Source: Sphingobacteriaceae bacterium (GTDB taxonomy: Bacteria; Bacteroidota; Bacteroidia; Sphingobacteriales; Sphingobacteriaceae). Taken from it: a stretch of 64,000 nt of DNA. This document shows positions 1-10,500 of this stretch, piece after piece; within the stretch, counting starts at the first letter, position 1, and the number at the start of each line of letters is the position of its first letter. Location of the stretch: contig JAGIAD010000001.1 in the NCBI GenBank assembly GCA_017745075.1, forward strand, positions 124,001 to 188,000, read 5' to 3'. The position numbers and the translations under genes were made by a program. The notes beneath the pieces were generated by a model. That model was given only the letters and a program-made list of their open reading frames with translations, did not search any database and had not been told where the DNA came from.

Positions 1-1034
1 CAATAAGACATGGAGTTTGCAGCATTGCCCACCTGCTTCAGTTTTTGCAGTACGTATGCCGCACTGTGATAGCTATCATGAATAGCATCGGCCGGTGTAT
101 ATGATGAACTCCATTCTGTATAATGCAACTCCAGATTTGGCATTGCCGATTCTTTTATCTCTTTTCTGGATTGGATTACCTCTTTGCTCACGCTCATCGG
201 ATTTTTATCAAGTACAGTGCCCCCTTGTCCGTATTCATCCAGGAAGCCTTGCCCTACCCCATATGCATGGGTACTGATGAAATCAATAGGTACATTATTT
301 TTATGGCAATATTCGATCATTTCAGGTTCCCAGGCTGCACCTGCCGTTCCCGGGCCACCCACACGATAGGCTTTATTTACACTTTTAACTGCCTGTGCAG
401 CATATTTATATAATTTAAAATAATCTTCTTGTGTTCCAGTCCAGAATCCCGGAGAAAGGTTGGGTTCATTCCAGACCTCAAAATACCAGGTCTTCACTTC
501 GTCTTCACCATAGCGTTCTGTAAAATGTGCTGTAAGATTTTTGACCAGGGCCGCCCATTTATCATAATCCTTTGGTGGAGTTACATTTCCTTTCCACCAG
601 AAAATGGTTGCACTTCCACTGGCAAGCCTTCCGGGCATAAAACCAAGTTCAACAAAAGGTTTGATGCCTATACTATGTAAAAAATCGAATAAAGCATCTA
701 CATACATATAATTATATTGCGGATTGCCCTTATTGTCTTCGGTGTATACCGCCATATCGTCTGTTAACAGGCCGTGCATGCGGATGTATCTAAAACCGCA
801 CTCTTTTTTAACATAGGCAAGCTGTTGCTGCCAATCGGCCCTAAGGCCTTCATTTGCACGGCCTGCACCAACGCATTCATTAAACATGGTGTTAAATTTG
901 CCGGCAGCCTGGCCGAAATCGACATTTATGATCCGTTCCTGAGTGGCTGGCCTGTTTTTTTTAAAATTCTGGGCAATTAATCTACCCGAAAATGAAAAAA
1001 GTAATATAACCAGTAACCAAAGTTTTTTTTGCAT
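1..1034 (-). CDS. GH39 beta-xylosidase (3' end cut by window edge)
   Basis: The frame is open from an ATG at 1034 to the window edge and gives 344 residues. A signal peptide (about residues 1-21, ending LIAQ) predicts export. The catalytic TIM barrel shows both GH39 signatures: the acid/base in EVWNEPNL (Glu190) and the nucleophile in HYTEWSSSYTP (Glu307), followed by the family-typical IHDSYHSAAYVL helix. GH39 enzymes remove xylose from xylo-oligosaccharide ends with retention. Family members have about 500 residues, so roughly 150 C-terminal residues lie outside the window. It is the last visible gene of locus A, 162 bp after the GH5 gene at 1197-2675, and would finish xylose release in the periplasm. 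The family call is firm. Xylosidase rather than iduronidase follows from context. Confidence 0.9.
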   Translation of the reverse strand, partial: MQKKLWLLVILLFSFSGRLIAQNFKKNRPATQERIINVDFGQAAGKFNTMFNECVGAGRANEGLRADWQQQLAYVKKECGFRYIRMHGLLTDDMAVYTEDNKGNPQYNYMYVDALFDFLHSIGIKPFVELGFMPGRLASGSATIFWWKGNVTPPKDYDKWAALVKNLTAHFTERYGEDEVKTWYFEVWNEPNLSPGFWTGTQEDYFKLYKYAAQAVKSVNKAYRVGGPGTAGAAWEPEMIEYCHKNNVPIDFISTHAYGVGQGFLDEYGQGGTVLDKNPMSVSKEVIQSRKEIKESAMPNLELHYTEWSSSYTPADAIHDSYHSAAYVLQKLKQVGNAANSMSY

Positions 1035-1196
1035 TTGTGTGTTTGTGTGTATTGTTATTTTCCGTGAAGGCGGAAGCCCAACGTCCTGATTTTCATCAGT
1101 AGCTGAGCTTCTGTAACTCCAGAAATATATTTTTTTATTAGACTGTACCCGATTAAGTACCTAACCTTTTTCGGCTTAATTACAGTATTACTATTT

Positions 1197-2675
1197 CTAT
1201 TTACCTGCTGATACAAGGGCATTTATGGTGCCCTGATCTAGCACGGTATTGTTTCTGCGGTCTAATGCCCCACCGGTATCCCAAAAGAAAGGTTTAAGAC
1301 CAAACTGAATGGCTTGTTTGGTTACATAGTTATTCCAATAATCTACTGAAGCATTGTGTTTAGCCAAATCTAAAGGAACATTTCTGCTGCCTCCCCTTTT
1401 ATAAGCACCATACTCTCCTAATATCACTGGAATTCCTTTCTCTATAAATTTGGCTTTCATCAGACCGAATATCCTGATGTGTTCGCTTTCTTCACCCCAG
1501 GTGGCATTACGGCCAGGCTCAATAGTAGAGTGATAATCTTTTCCCCAGTAATAGAACATTTTGCCCCAGCTTGCATCACCATCCAAAATTGTAAATTGCG
1601 AAGGCGTATAATTGTGCACTTCTACCATCAAGCGGTTAGGTACCTGATCTGTAGGCAGGCTGTTCATTAAGTTGTTGGTTTTATCTATGTCGGTGCTAGG
1701 CCCTTGTACAACCAGCACACGGTAACTGTTTCTACCTCCGGTAGAGCGAACTGCATTGATAAAGGTTTGATGATAACTGTTCAGTATCGCCATTTGTTCT
1801 GCATTTTCAGCAGGTGGCTCATTTGCGCTTGCAAACATTAAATGTTCATCAAAATCTCGCATTGTGGTTGCAATCTGCTCCCAATAGGCTTTTTGTTTGG
1901 CATTAACAGAGTCTTTTTTAGCCGCATTGATATTATGATCCAGCCAGCCACCATCCCAGTGGATATTCAGCAATACATACATATCATTATCAACACAGTA
2001 TTTAACCACTTCTTTAACCCGGTTAAGCCAGGCCGGGTCTATGGTAGCTTTTGATCGGTCACTTAAATGGTACCAATCCCATGAACATGGAAGCCTTACC
2101 GCGTTAAAGCCTGTCTGCTTTAAAAATTTAACATAAGATTCGGTAATCCGCGGATTACCCCAGCCGCTTTCGCTACCAGGCGATTCCATTGTATTGCCGA
2201 TATTCCATCCTAATTTCATTTTAGCTGCCAATTGCACAGCGTTACTGCTCATGCCTGTTTGATCAGGTGCTTTAGGTGATATATTGTACGAAGGATACAA
2301 CACAGTGGCTTGCGAGAGTGTAAGCCGTCTGGCCTGGCCATTATCAGCAGTAACTGTTAGTATAACCGAACGGGATGAACCAGTAGTGTTAGGTGACGCA
2401 GTTAATTTCAATTCAGTATCCCCCTCTTTTCCTGTCATCTGGTTTAACTGTAGCCAGGAGTCGGCAGGGTTTTTAGTGCTCCATTTACCATTGCTGGCAA
2501 TTGTTACATTTGAGATACTTCCTTCGGGCTGAAAAGCAATTTCGGACGAAGAAATACTGAGTTGTGGATCAACATTATCTTTCTTTTTGCACGATGCAGT
2601 AAAAAAGTTAAATAAAATCATAAATACTAAAATGGACTGGGATCCCTTAGTATTTATTTTCTTTAAATGATTCAT
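1197..2675 (-). CDS. BACON-GH5 endo-beta-glucanase/xylanase lipoprotein (GH5_4-like), copy 1
   Basis: The protein has 492 residues. A lipoprotein signal ends at Cys29 (FFTASC-KKK), so it is lipid-anchored and probably surface exposed. Residues about 38-125 form a BACON domain, a beta-sandwich spacer common before Bacteroidetes glycosidases. The GH5 barrel starts near residue 150 (MKLGWNIGNTMES, WGNP) and carries the acid/base in ASANEPP (Glu286) and the nucleophile in VILGEYG (Glu421). It ends with the usual FFWDTGG active-site segment. GWNIGNT and the WGNP run are typical of subfamily GH5_4, whose members cut xyloglucan, mixed-linkage glucan or xylan internally. It is a paralogue of the neighbouring gene at 2862-4379. 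Substrate is not readable from sequence. Confidence 0.88.
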   Translation of the reverse strand: MNHLKKINTKGSQSILVFMILFNFFTASCKKKDNVDPQLSISSSEIAFQPEGSISNVTIASNGKWSTKNPADSWLQLNQMTGKEGDTELKLTASPNTTGSSRSVILTVTADNGQARRLTLSQATVLYPSYNISPKAPDQTGMSSNAVQLAAKMKLGWNIGNTMESPGSESGWGNPRITESYVKFLKQTGFNAVRLPCSWDWYHLSDRSKATIDPAWLNRVKEVVKYCVDNDMYVLLNIHWDGGWLDHNINAAKKDSVNAKQKAYWEQIATTMRDFDEHLMFASANEPPAENAEQMAILNSYHQTFINAVRSTGGRNSYRVLVVQGPSTDIDKTNNLMNSLPTDQVPNRLMVEVHNYTPSQFTILDGDASWGKMFYYWGKDYHSTIEPGRNATWGEESEHIRIFGLMKAKFIEKGIPVILGEYGAYKRGGSRNVPLDLAKHNASVDYWNNYVTKQAIQFGLKPFFWDTGGALDRRNNTVLDQGTINALVSAGK

Positions 2676-2754
2676 AGGTCTGTTTTTTATTGTTTTAATT
2701 ATTGGATCGGAACATCAACAAAAAATTGCGACGGTACTACAGGATCATATTAAT

Positions 2755-2829
2755 AGGTTCGGGCTATAAACCAAGTTCAGCTTTTATCGCACTTAAGCTT
2801 TCACTTATTTGTGCGATAAAACCGAACCT
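2755..2829 (-). repeat. Nested inverted repeat between the two GH5 genes
   Basis: Two pairs of perfect arms are nested. The outer arms are AGGTTCGG at 2755-2762 and CCGAACCT at 2822-2829. The inner arms are TTTTATCGCAC at 2782-2792 and GTGCGATAAAA at 2811-2821. The right-hand arms abut, while the left-hand arms are separated by 19 nt, so the RNA would fold as a long stem with a one-sided bulge and an 18-nt loop. It lies in the 186-bp gap and would be transcribed with the operon. A role in mRNA processing or in setting the level of the downstream GH5 is inference. Confidence 0.7.
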
Positions 2830-2861
2830 GGATTGTTGAGAGGTAATTTATCACGTTTCTA

Positions 2862-4379
2862 CTAAAACCCTGCACCCTTTTTCAGCGAATCTAACGCTAC
2901 CTGGTCTCCTATGTAGGCAGGCGCAGTTACACCATTTTTAAATGGACGTTGGAAGATACCGCTAGCCCATAAAAATGGTACTATACCATTTACTTTAGCT
3001 TGTTTTGTAACATGGGCATAGAAATGCCAACCGGATTTTAATGCCAACAATGAATCGGCCGGATACCCTTTTAATTTATCAGCGTGGTACGATACATCAT
3101 ATTCGCCCATAATAACCGGTATACCCTTATCCGTAAAATTTGTTTTCACAGAGCGCATTGCAGCGTTAACAGAAGCTTCTTCCGATGAAGACGCAGAGTT
3201 ACGATCCAGGAAGAGCGGATTTTTGGTATGGAAGTCGGCTCCCCAGAAATACCATGCTTTTCCCCAAGTAGCGTCCTCAGATATAATGCAAAAATTTGGC
3301 GGACTGTAATAGTGGAATTCCAGTATCATTTTTTGAGGTACAGCATCGGTAGGCAATGTTGCTCTTTTATACACATTAGCCGGATTAAGTTGTTCATTCA
3401 TCAACGTAAGTGATGTGTTAGGTGCCTGAAGCACTAACGCACGATAAGCATTTTTACCACCTGTAGCGCGTACCGCATCAATAAATGACTGATGATAACG
3501 CATTAAAGCAGCAGTTTCCTGATCAGTTGTGGCATCGGGCTCATTGGCACTGGCAAATATCAAATGCTCGTCAAAATCGCGCATTGTTGTCGCTATCTGC
3601 TGCCAGATGGCCTTATGCTTGGCATTAACAGTATCCTGTTTAGCGCCAGTAACTTTGCAATCAATATAACCGTCGTGATGGGTATTAAGTATCACGTACA
3701 TCTTCGCATTAAAACAATATTGAACTACTTCTTTTACCCGGGCGAGCCAAAGCGGGTCTATTTCTTGAGTTTGTTTATTTGTGATGTGATTACTCCAAGT
3801 TACTGGAATCCTTATGGCATTCATACCGGTTGATTTTACCAGATCAATCAGTTGCTGGGTAACTGGTGGCTGTCCCCATCCGGTTTCCCATCCAGGCGCA
3901 TCTAAAGTGTTATAAATATTCCATCCCATAGTCATTTTATTACACAATTCCATCGCTGTGCTATTCATACCAGCTGCATCTGCCGCTTTAGGGGATATAT
4001 TATAAGATGGATAAATTTTGGCATTTTGTGTTACTGTGATCCGTCTTCTTTGCCCATTACTTGAATTTATGATCAGCACCACCGAACGGCTGGCCCCTGT
4101 TGAGTTTGATGAGGCTGTTAAATTAATGGTACCCGCACCACTACCACCTGAAGTTTGACTTAAACTCAGCCATTCTGCCCCCTCCTTTGTAGCGCTCCAA
4201 TCCGCATCACTTGTAAAGTTCAATCCTACTGTTCCTCCTTCCTCGGAGATAGCCTTTGTTATATTAGAAAGTGTTAACTGTGCAGATTCTGTTTGCGATT
4301 TCTTACAGGATGTTACCAGTAAAATCCCGAGAAATATTCCCAAAATCTTATATATATGCTGCGTTTTAATTATTGTCAT
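2862..4379 (-). CDS. BACON-GH5 endo-beta-glucanase/xylanase lipoprotein (GH5_4-like), copy 2
   Basis: The protein has 505 residues, with a lipoprotein signal ending at Cys25 (LLVTSC-KK), a BACON domain at about 34-120 and a GH5 barrel from about 145. The acid/base is in ASANEPD (Glu280) and the nucleophile in VIMGEYD (Glu426), so catalysis should be intact. It is clearly homologous to the gene at 1197-2675 over its whole length (shared KIYPSYNISPKA-type linker, TTMRDFDEHL, RATGGKNAYRALV). It differs at pocket positions: GWNIYNT replaces GWNIGNT, and FLWASGI replaces the usual FFWDTGG. The pair probably arose by duplication and then diverged in specificity. It follows the surface glycan-binding gene after 80 bp that hold a stem-loop. 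Confidence 0.88.
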   Translation of the reverse strand: MTIIKTQHIYKILGIFLGILLVTSCKKSQTESAQLTLSNITKAISEEGGTVGLNFTSDADWSATKEGAEWLSLSQTSGGSGAGTINLTASSNSTGASRSVVLIINSSNGQRRRITVTQNAKIYPSYNISPKAADAAGMNSTAMELCNKMTMGWNIYNTLDAPGWETGWGQPPVTQQLIDLVKSTGMNAIRIPVTWSNHITNKQTQEIDPLWLARVKEVVQYCFNAKMYVILNTHHDGYIDCKVTGAKQDTVNAKHKAIWQQIATTMRDFDEHLIFASANEPDATTDQETAALMRYHQSFIDAVRATGGKNAYRALVLQAPNTSLTLMNEQLNPANVYKRATLPTDAVPQKMILEFHYYSPPNFCIISEDATWGKAWYFWGADFHTKNPLFLDRNSASSSEEASVNAAMRSVKTNFTDKGIPVIMGEYDVSYHADKLKGYPADSLLALKSGWHFYAHVTKQAKVNGIVPFLWASGIFQRPFKNGVTAPAYIGDQVALDSLKKGAGF

Positions 4380-4416
4380 ATTCTATGTTTAAAAAGTATA
4401 CGATTAATGTTTAAAA

Positions 4417-4445
4417 GCCCCACAGTAGTACGAGTACCATGGGGC
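4417..4445 (-). terminator. Stem-loop with T-run after the glycan-binding protein gene
   Basis: On the minus strand GCCCCA (from 4445) pairs with TGGGGC (to 4417) around a 17-nt loop, and the stem is followed by TTTTAAA. It lies in the 80-bp gap between the glycan-binding protein and the first GH5 gene. The stem is short, so it is better read as a partial terminator or processing site inside the operon than as a full stop. Confidence 0.4.
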
Positions 4446-4459
4446 ATTAATTAATTAAT

Positions 4460-5908
4460 TTATTTAATCCTTACCACCCTCAAATTATCAAAGGCGCCAT
4501 AGAAACTACCGGCAGCAGTTCCATAGTTGTGTATATACAAAATGCACGAGGTATTTCCCGATGGTCCTGTCAAATCGGCAATTTTGGCTATTGAAGCCCC
4601 TTTACCCTCACCAAGTGTTGGATCTGACGCACGGAATGAAGTTAAAGGAATGGTTACGGTTACCCAGCCCTTAGTAGTATAAGGTGCAGTGGTAGTAGCC
4701 GTTTTTTGCCATGGTTCCCATCGCGCTATAAAGCCACCCACTCCGGTTACAATATTAACTGAAGTACCATTCCAGGCCCTAGGGATATTGGTTTCGAATT
4801 TAAATGCCCAGTGACTAACTGAATCGGCAATATTCGCTGCCGGCACCCATTGTGCGCCATTCATTGGTATGTTGGTACTCCAAGGCATTCCATCACCGGC
4901 TGAGAGGCCACTAATATCCATGGCCATGTAGGTGCTTAAATTTCCGGGGAAATTTGGGTCTCCCTGAGTCTGTTTGCCAGCTCCCCAATATTGCCAGTTG
5001 AAATTACTGTCCCAGTTTGAAATAGAACCCGTTTCTGTATCGTTCACATTGTATACTGTACTTGTTGAACCAAACGATGTGGTAATGGATACTGGTCCGC
5101 TATGCGTAAGCGTAGGTAAAATAAAGCCTACCGAACTTCCGTTATCTGCTGATTTAAAAGAAGTGATGGCGGTGCCTGCATAGTTTAGTGTTTGGATATT
5201 TTTAAGGTAAGTACCATAAATATATACCGAATCGCCCGGGTTGGCATTTTCATTTGAAACACCCGCAATAATTGGCGTGGCCACTATTTTAAAATTCAAA
5301 TCCCCGCTTTTAGTGCTTACTGATATGATATCATTGCTTGTTGTAGCCGGCATAATAAAACCGATAGAGGTTCCGAGGGGATCCAATTTAAACGATTGGA
5401 TCGTTGTGCCCCTATACGAAAAGCGCTTCACAAAAAAGAAGTCGGTACCAAAAACATATACTGAATCGCCTGGATTGGCAAACAGGTTGGATATTCCAGA
5501 AATTGTAGGTATTGCTGGCCCCAGTTTAAACGAAAATGTTGTAGAACCACTTGTGGTTACATAATCTACAGTGTACAGTTTAGTGGTATCAAGTTTTGAA
5601 TATTCCATGGCAGGTATCTGCACCACTGCACTGTTAGATGCAAACAGCGCAGTATTAAAGGTGGCATCAACCCCGTTAAACCTTATCCGGGTGGCGTACC
5701 TGAGGTTTTCGCCTGTTATCACCACGTATTGCCCATTTGCTACCGCACTCTTCAAAACCGTATCATTAGGTGAGGCTACATAACTCCTGATATTCGTAAT
5801 AACAGGAGCTCCTTTATCTTTTGCTTCTTTTTTACAGGCCGGCAGTAAAGCCGCAACCATAAGGCAAACCGCGAGCAAAGAAAAGATTTGGTATATTATC
5901 TTTTTCAT
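4460..5908 (-). CDS. IPT/TIG-domain surface glycan-binding lipoprotein (SGBP, SusE/F position)
   Basis: The protein has 482 residues. A lipoprotein signal ends at Cys25 (ALLPAC-KK). Three IPT/TIG immunoglobulin-like modules follow at about residues 34-130, 133-210 and 211-290; the last two share the repeat NPGDSVY-(F/I)-(G)T. The C-terminal part, about 295-482, is Trp- and Gly-rich and ends in FDNLRVVRIK, as in the carbohydrate-binding end of SGBP-B proteins. Such proteins sit on the cell surface next to SusC/SusD and help bind the polysaccharide. Placement directly after susD (24 bp) supports this. It has no catalytic motif. The ligand is unknown; relatives bind xyloglucan or xylan. Confidence 0.82.
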   Translation of the reverse strand: MKKIIYQIFSLLAVCLMVAALLPACKKEAKDKGAPVITNIRSYVASPNDTVLKSAVANGQYVVITGENLRYATRIRFNGVDATFNTALFASNSAVVQIPAMEYSKLDTTKLYTVDYVTTSGSTTFSFKLGPAIPTISGISNLFANPGDSVYVFGTDFFFVKRFSYRGTTIQSFKLDPLGTSIGFIMPATTSNDIISVSTKSGDLNFKIVATPIIAGVSNENANPGDSVYIYGTYLKNIQTLNYAGTAITSFKSADNGSSVGFILPTLTHSGPVSITTSFGSTSTVYNVNDTETGSISNWDSNFNWQYWGAGKQTQGDPNFPGNLSTYMAMDISGLSAGDGMPWSTNIPMNGAQWVPAANIADSVSHWAFKFETNIPRAWNGTSVNIVTGVGGFIARWEPWQKTATTTAPYTTKGWVTVTIPLTSFRASDPTLGEGKGASIAKIADLTGPSGNTSCILYIHNYGTAAGSFYGAFDNLRVVRIK

Positions 5909-5932
5909 AATATTTTATTTTTAATGTTCTGA

Positions 5933-7528
5933 TTAATAATATGGTACAGGTGGCTCTGCAAGTTTCGGCGAACTGGTCATCTCTGATGCCGGGATTGGCA
6001 AAGTAAATGAGCTTATAGTGGCCGGAAGTGTTGACGGTAGTGCAGTAGTATCCCTTGTTGCTATTTTCGTTACAGGATCATAGGTAAACCCAATCCTACC
6101 GTGAGTAGCATCCTGGTCGTTAAGCAACTTCACCGCATTGGTTGGATCATAATAAGAAAACCTAACCAGGTCTATCCAATACTGTCCTTCATAAGCCAGT
6201 TCAACCCTCCGCTCAACCCGCAGCATATTTGGGGTTATCGAAGTTACAGGATCTACGCCAGCCCTTGTACGCACTTTATTAAAATACAATAACGCATCAG
6301 CATCACTTGTGCTGGTATTATTACCTAAGATAGCTTCAGCATAAACCAGGTACACATCGGCAAGCCTCAGGAGTGAATTGTGTTCTATAGATGACCATGA
6401 TCCCATAGTTGGCGCATTATTGTCTTTTTCGTTACCAATAATGTGTTTTTTCATGCCTGTACCGGTGGCCTTATAACCGCCAGCGGCCTGATTTAATTCG
6501 GGATAAAAATCTCCGTTGAGCATAATGGTCGCTTTTCGTCTTACGGTATCCTTAGGCGAATACATCCGGTATAAATCGTAAGTTGGCGCTAAAGATTGCC
6601 ATCCACCAGCTTTTTGAGGAAGTATTTCGCCGGTTGGTGCATACCAGGTTTGCAGATCGTTACCCGTAGCATAGCCAACACCTGCAGTCCATTGAAGGGC
6701 AAACAGTGATTCCGGACTATCGTTATTTTGTGCTTTAAACAGCTCATAGTAGCTCGGGAACAATGTCAATCCACTGTTTTTACATACGTTACCTGCATAT
6801 TTTTTAGCACTGTCTAACAAAGATTGGCTGCGTACACCACCACTTCTGCCTACACCTGCCATGGTTAAATATACTTTACTCAGCATGCCCTGTGCCGACC
6901 AGGTGGTTAATCTGCCTTTTTGATCCGTTTTAGGCAGGTATTGCGCCGCATAAGTCAGGTCGTTGGTGGCAAATTTGTAAACATCCGACATAATATTGCG
7001 GTTAAGCAGTGGGTTGTCTATCAATTTCCTGTTATCTTCAATAATGGGTACAGCACCGTAATAAATAGCCAGATAATAATAAGCCATGGCACGGATAAAT
7101 TTTGCCTCGGCTATGGCCGCATTTTTATCTGCCTGCGGAATTGACGCGTCAGCCTGCTCTTTTATGGCATTAATAACTGTATTAGATTGTCCTATAACAT
7201 TGTATAAACTAATCCAGGCTTCTGATACGTAGCTGTTCTGGGCAGTAATGGTACGCGTAAAAAGTTGAACCAAATCCTGGCTGTATGCAAAACTGCCTGT
7301 ACCTGCTAATACGTCGCCAAACGGCAACATCCCGCTTCTGTTCCACCTTGACCATTGTGCACCGGCATATAAGCTGGCTGTGGCAAGCCTTAAGTCGGAA
7401 GTTGTTTTATAAAAGTTATTAGAACTGATCTGCGAGTTAGACGGACGGTCTAAGAAACTCTTTTTACACCCGGCAATTGCTAAAGCAAATAACAGGATGG
7501 TCATAATTGTTTTGTTAAATGATTTCAT
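5933..7528 (-). CDS. SusD/RagB-family nutrient-binding outer-membrane lipoprotein (locus A)
   Basis: The protein has 531 residues with a lipoprotein signal ending at Cys21 (LAIAGC-KK). The N-terminal FLDRPSNSQISSNNFYKT segment and the TPR-like helices (AEAKFIRAMAYYYLAIYYG at about 140-160) are typical of SusD. The C-terminal region carries the family end pattern LLRLADVYLVYAEAILG, RTRAGV and ERRVELAYEGQYWIDLVRF, with final LPIPASEM. SusD proteins close over the SusC transporter and deliver oligosaccharides to it. It lies 30 bp after its SusC partner. Confidence 0.96.
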   Translation of the reverse strand: MKSFNKTIMTILLFALAIAGCKKSFLDRPSNSQISSNNFYKTTSDLRLATASLYAGAQWSRWNRSGMLPFGDVLAGTGSFAYSQDLVQLFTRTITAQNSYVSEAWISLYNVIGQSNTVINAIKEQADASIPQADKNAAIAEAKFIRAMAYYYLAIYYGAVPIIEDNRKLIDNPLLNRNIMSDVYKFATNDLTYAAQYLPKTDQKGRLTTWSAQGMLSKVYLTMAGVGRSGGVRSQSLLDSAKKYAGNVCKNSGLTLFPSYYELFKAQNNDSPESLFALQWTAGVGYATGNDLQTWYAPTGEILPQKAGGWQSLAPTYDLYRMYSPKDTVRRKATIMLNGDFYPELNQAAGGYKATGTGMKKHIIGNEKDNNAPTMGSWSSIEHNSLLRLADVYLVYAEAILGNNTSTSDADALLYFNKVRTRAGVDPVTSITPNMLRVERRVELAYEGQYWIDLVRFSYYDPTNAVKLLNDQDATHGRIGFTYDPVTKIATRDTTALPSTLPATISSFTLPIPASEMTSSPKLAEPPVPYY

Positions 7529-7558
7529 GAACCTATATTTAAATCGGTAATCGTTTTA

Positions 7559-10500
7559 TTAATTTAAGGTTATATTAGCGCCAAGGGTAAATACTCTTGG
7601 CTGAGCATAATAACCATTATCCCATCCTGCCGAAAGCGGGTTCCATGAACCTATTTCGGGATCCATACCCGAATATTTCGTAATGATAAATGCATTTGTA
7701 ACCGTACCATATACGCGAACCGAACGGATGTGTATTTTCGATAAGAGTTTTTCAGACAAGCGGTAACCCAACGTAATGTTTTTACATTTTATGAATGAAC
7801 CATCCTCAATAAACAAACTGTTCGGACGGTTATTACCGTTGGTATTGTCGTTCCTCAAACTTACAATAGTGGTGTTCGGGTTAGCAACATATACATTATT
7901 AACATCTGTTGCAGAACCGTTTGGATCTCTTAAAGTCACCCTCGCATAATCTAATATTGCCGAAAAATAGCTTGAATTGTTTTGAGGATCGGTTTGAGAT
8001 ACCTTTAACTGATTGAATATTTTGTTACCATAGTTTCCGCTGAAGAAAACATTCAGGTCAAAATTTTTGTAACTGAATGAATTGTTCAAACCAAACTGGA
8101 ATTTTGGCAGTGGAGAACCCAGAAAAGTTTTGTCTTTACTGTCTATAACACCGTCGCCGTTCAAATCTTTAAACATACGATCGCCATACCAGATTCCTCC
8201 GCCTGCTGCAGATACCGGATAAGGATCACCGGCAGAGTTAACAGGCCTGGCGTGTGTTTGTAAATCATTCGGTGTTGCATAAACTCCGTCAAATATATAG
8301 CCATAAAACTGGCCTATAGGCTGGCCTACCACTGTCGTTTGAATAATATCATTATTAAACGATGTGCTTAAATTGGCCTGATCGCCGCCTGAACCTAAGT
8401 AGATGATTTTGTTGATATTTCTGGAGAGGGTAAAGCTGGTTTTCCAATTGAATTTTTGAGTACTGATATTGGTAGAACTGATCTGGAAATCGAAACCTTT
8501 ATTGCTCACTTTACCAACATTCACGTAAGGCGCTGCCATACTTCCTGGCGAATAACCCGCCGCAGTTCCACTATATAAAGGAAGTGGCACTTTTAATAAA
8601 AGTCCGTCTGTTTGGCGGTTGTAAACATCCAGTACAAAACTTAACCGGCCATTAAAAAATGAAGCGTCGATTCCTGCACTGTAATAATCTGTTTTTTCCC
8701 AGGTTACGTTGGGATTGGCCAAATTGCTCTGGAATTGTGCCGTACCCGACAGGCCATTAGGCACCGATGTCAACTGAGTGATAAAACTATTTCCCTGTAT
8801 CCCCTGGTTGTTGGTTAGTCCATATCCTAACCTCAGTTTCAGGTCGTTTATAGCTGCTACATCTTTCAAAAATGCTTCATTTTTAATTTTCCAGGCAAAT
8901 CCACCCGAATAGGTAGTTACCCAACGGTTGTAGGAAGGAAAATTAGAAGAACCATCTCTCCTGATATTACCAGTTAACAGGTATTTATCATCCCATGAAA
9001 GATTGACACGACCGAAATAGGATTCCTGCGCATTACCACCTTTCGGGTTCGATAATGAATTATCTCCTCCGTTAGTGGCCGTGGTTGGATCGCCGGCATT
9101 AATGGCCTGTACATTGTCTGATGGGAAATTTATACGGCCGGCACTAACATTATGAAATGTACTTTCCTGCGATTCGTGTCCTGCCAAGGCATCCAATCTC
9201 AGTTTCCCGAAAGTATGCCCGTAATTCAGAAAATTACGTATTACAGTATAAAAATTCTGGCCTGCTGATGTAGAACCACTATTCTGGCTTGGTGTTCCCT
9301 TACCAAAAGTATAACTCGGAGAAAAATAATCTTCTGTGGTAAAATCAAAATTACCCGATAGCTCATTTCTCAATGATAATCCTTTAGCTATTTGTATTTC
9401 GGCATATAGATTTCCAAATACCTGGTTTCGCTTTCTCAGGTTTTTAATAATGGTGGCCAATGCTACCGGATTCGCTGAAGGCTGTACCCAACCACTGTTG
9501 TTGGTAACCGCGCCCCATGAGCCATCAGAATTGGTTACCGGTATATCCGGCGTATTATTCAGCGCGGTACTGATTACACTGCTGCCGGTTGCCGCTACGT
9601 TTTCATCAACGTGGGCCAATTGAAGGCTGGTTCCTATTTTGAGCCAGTTTGTCGTTTTATTATCCAAATTCAACCTCACCGAATACCTTTTAAAATCAGA
9701 TCCAAGGGCTATACCTTCCTGGTTGAAATAAGAGGCTGACAGTAAATATTGTGTCTTTGTATCGCCTCCTTTTAAAGTAATGTCGTGATTCTGCATCGGT
9801 GCTCTGCGGAACAATTCCTTTTGCCAGTCGGTACCTTTACCTAAATATTGCGGGTTGGCAAATTCGGGCCTTACGTCGAAACCCCAAACTGCAGCCCTGG
9901 CATTAATGAATGTGGCAAGTTGTTGCAGGTCTATAGTAGGTAATCGTCCCGGTATTTCCTGGAAACCGGCATAAACATCATAACTGATGCTTGGCGCCCC
10001 TATCTTACCTCTTTTCGTAGTAATGACCACTACCCCATTGGTTGCCTGCGAACCGTAAATGGCGGTAGCCGAAGCATCTTTTAATACATCTATTGATTCA
10101 ATTTCAGAAGGGTTAATGGCATTTAAAGGATTGGACCCTTTACCAGGATCGTTTACCGGCGGGATAATCACACCATCTATAACAAACAATGGTGAATTGG
10201 AACCGCTAATTGACGATACTCCCCTAATCTGGATGGATACACCACCACCGGGCTGACCCGATACCTGCTGAACCACCACCCCGGCAACTTTACCCTGCAG
10301 GGCCTGATCAAAAGTAGTTGGCTGTGTTTGGCGCAACTCCTCTCCAGATATTGAACCTATTGAACCTGTGGCATCTTTTCTGGCGATCTTAGCATAGCCG
10401 ATTACTACCACATCATCCAAATTGGTCCGTTCGCCCTTTAAAACTACATTGACGATATTGTCATCACCAACGGTGATCTCCTGCGATTTAAAGCCTACCA

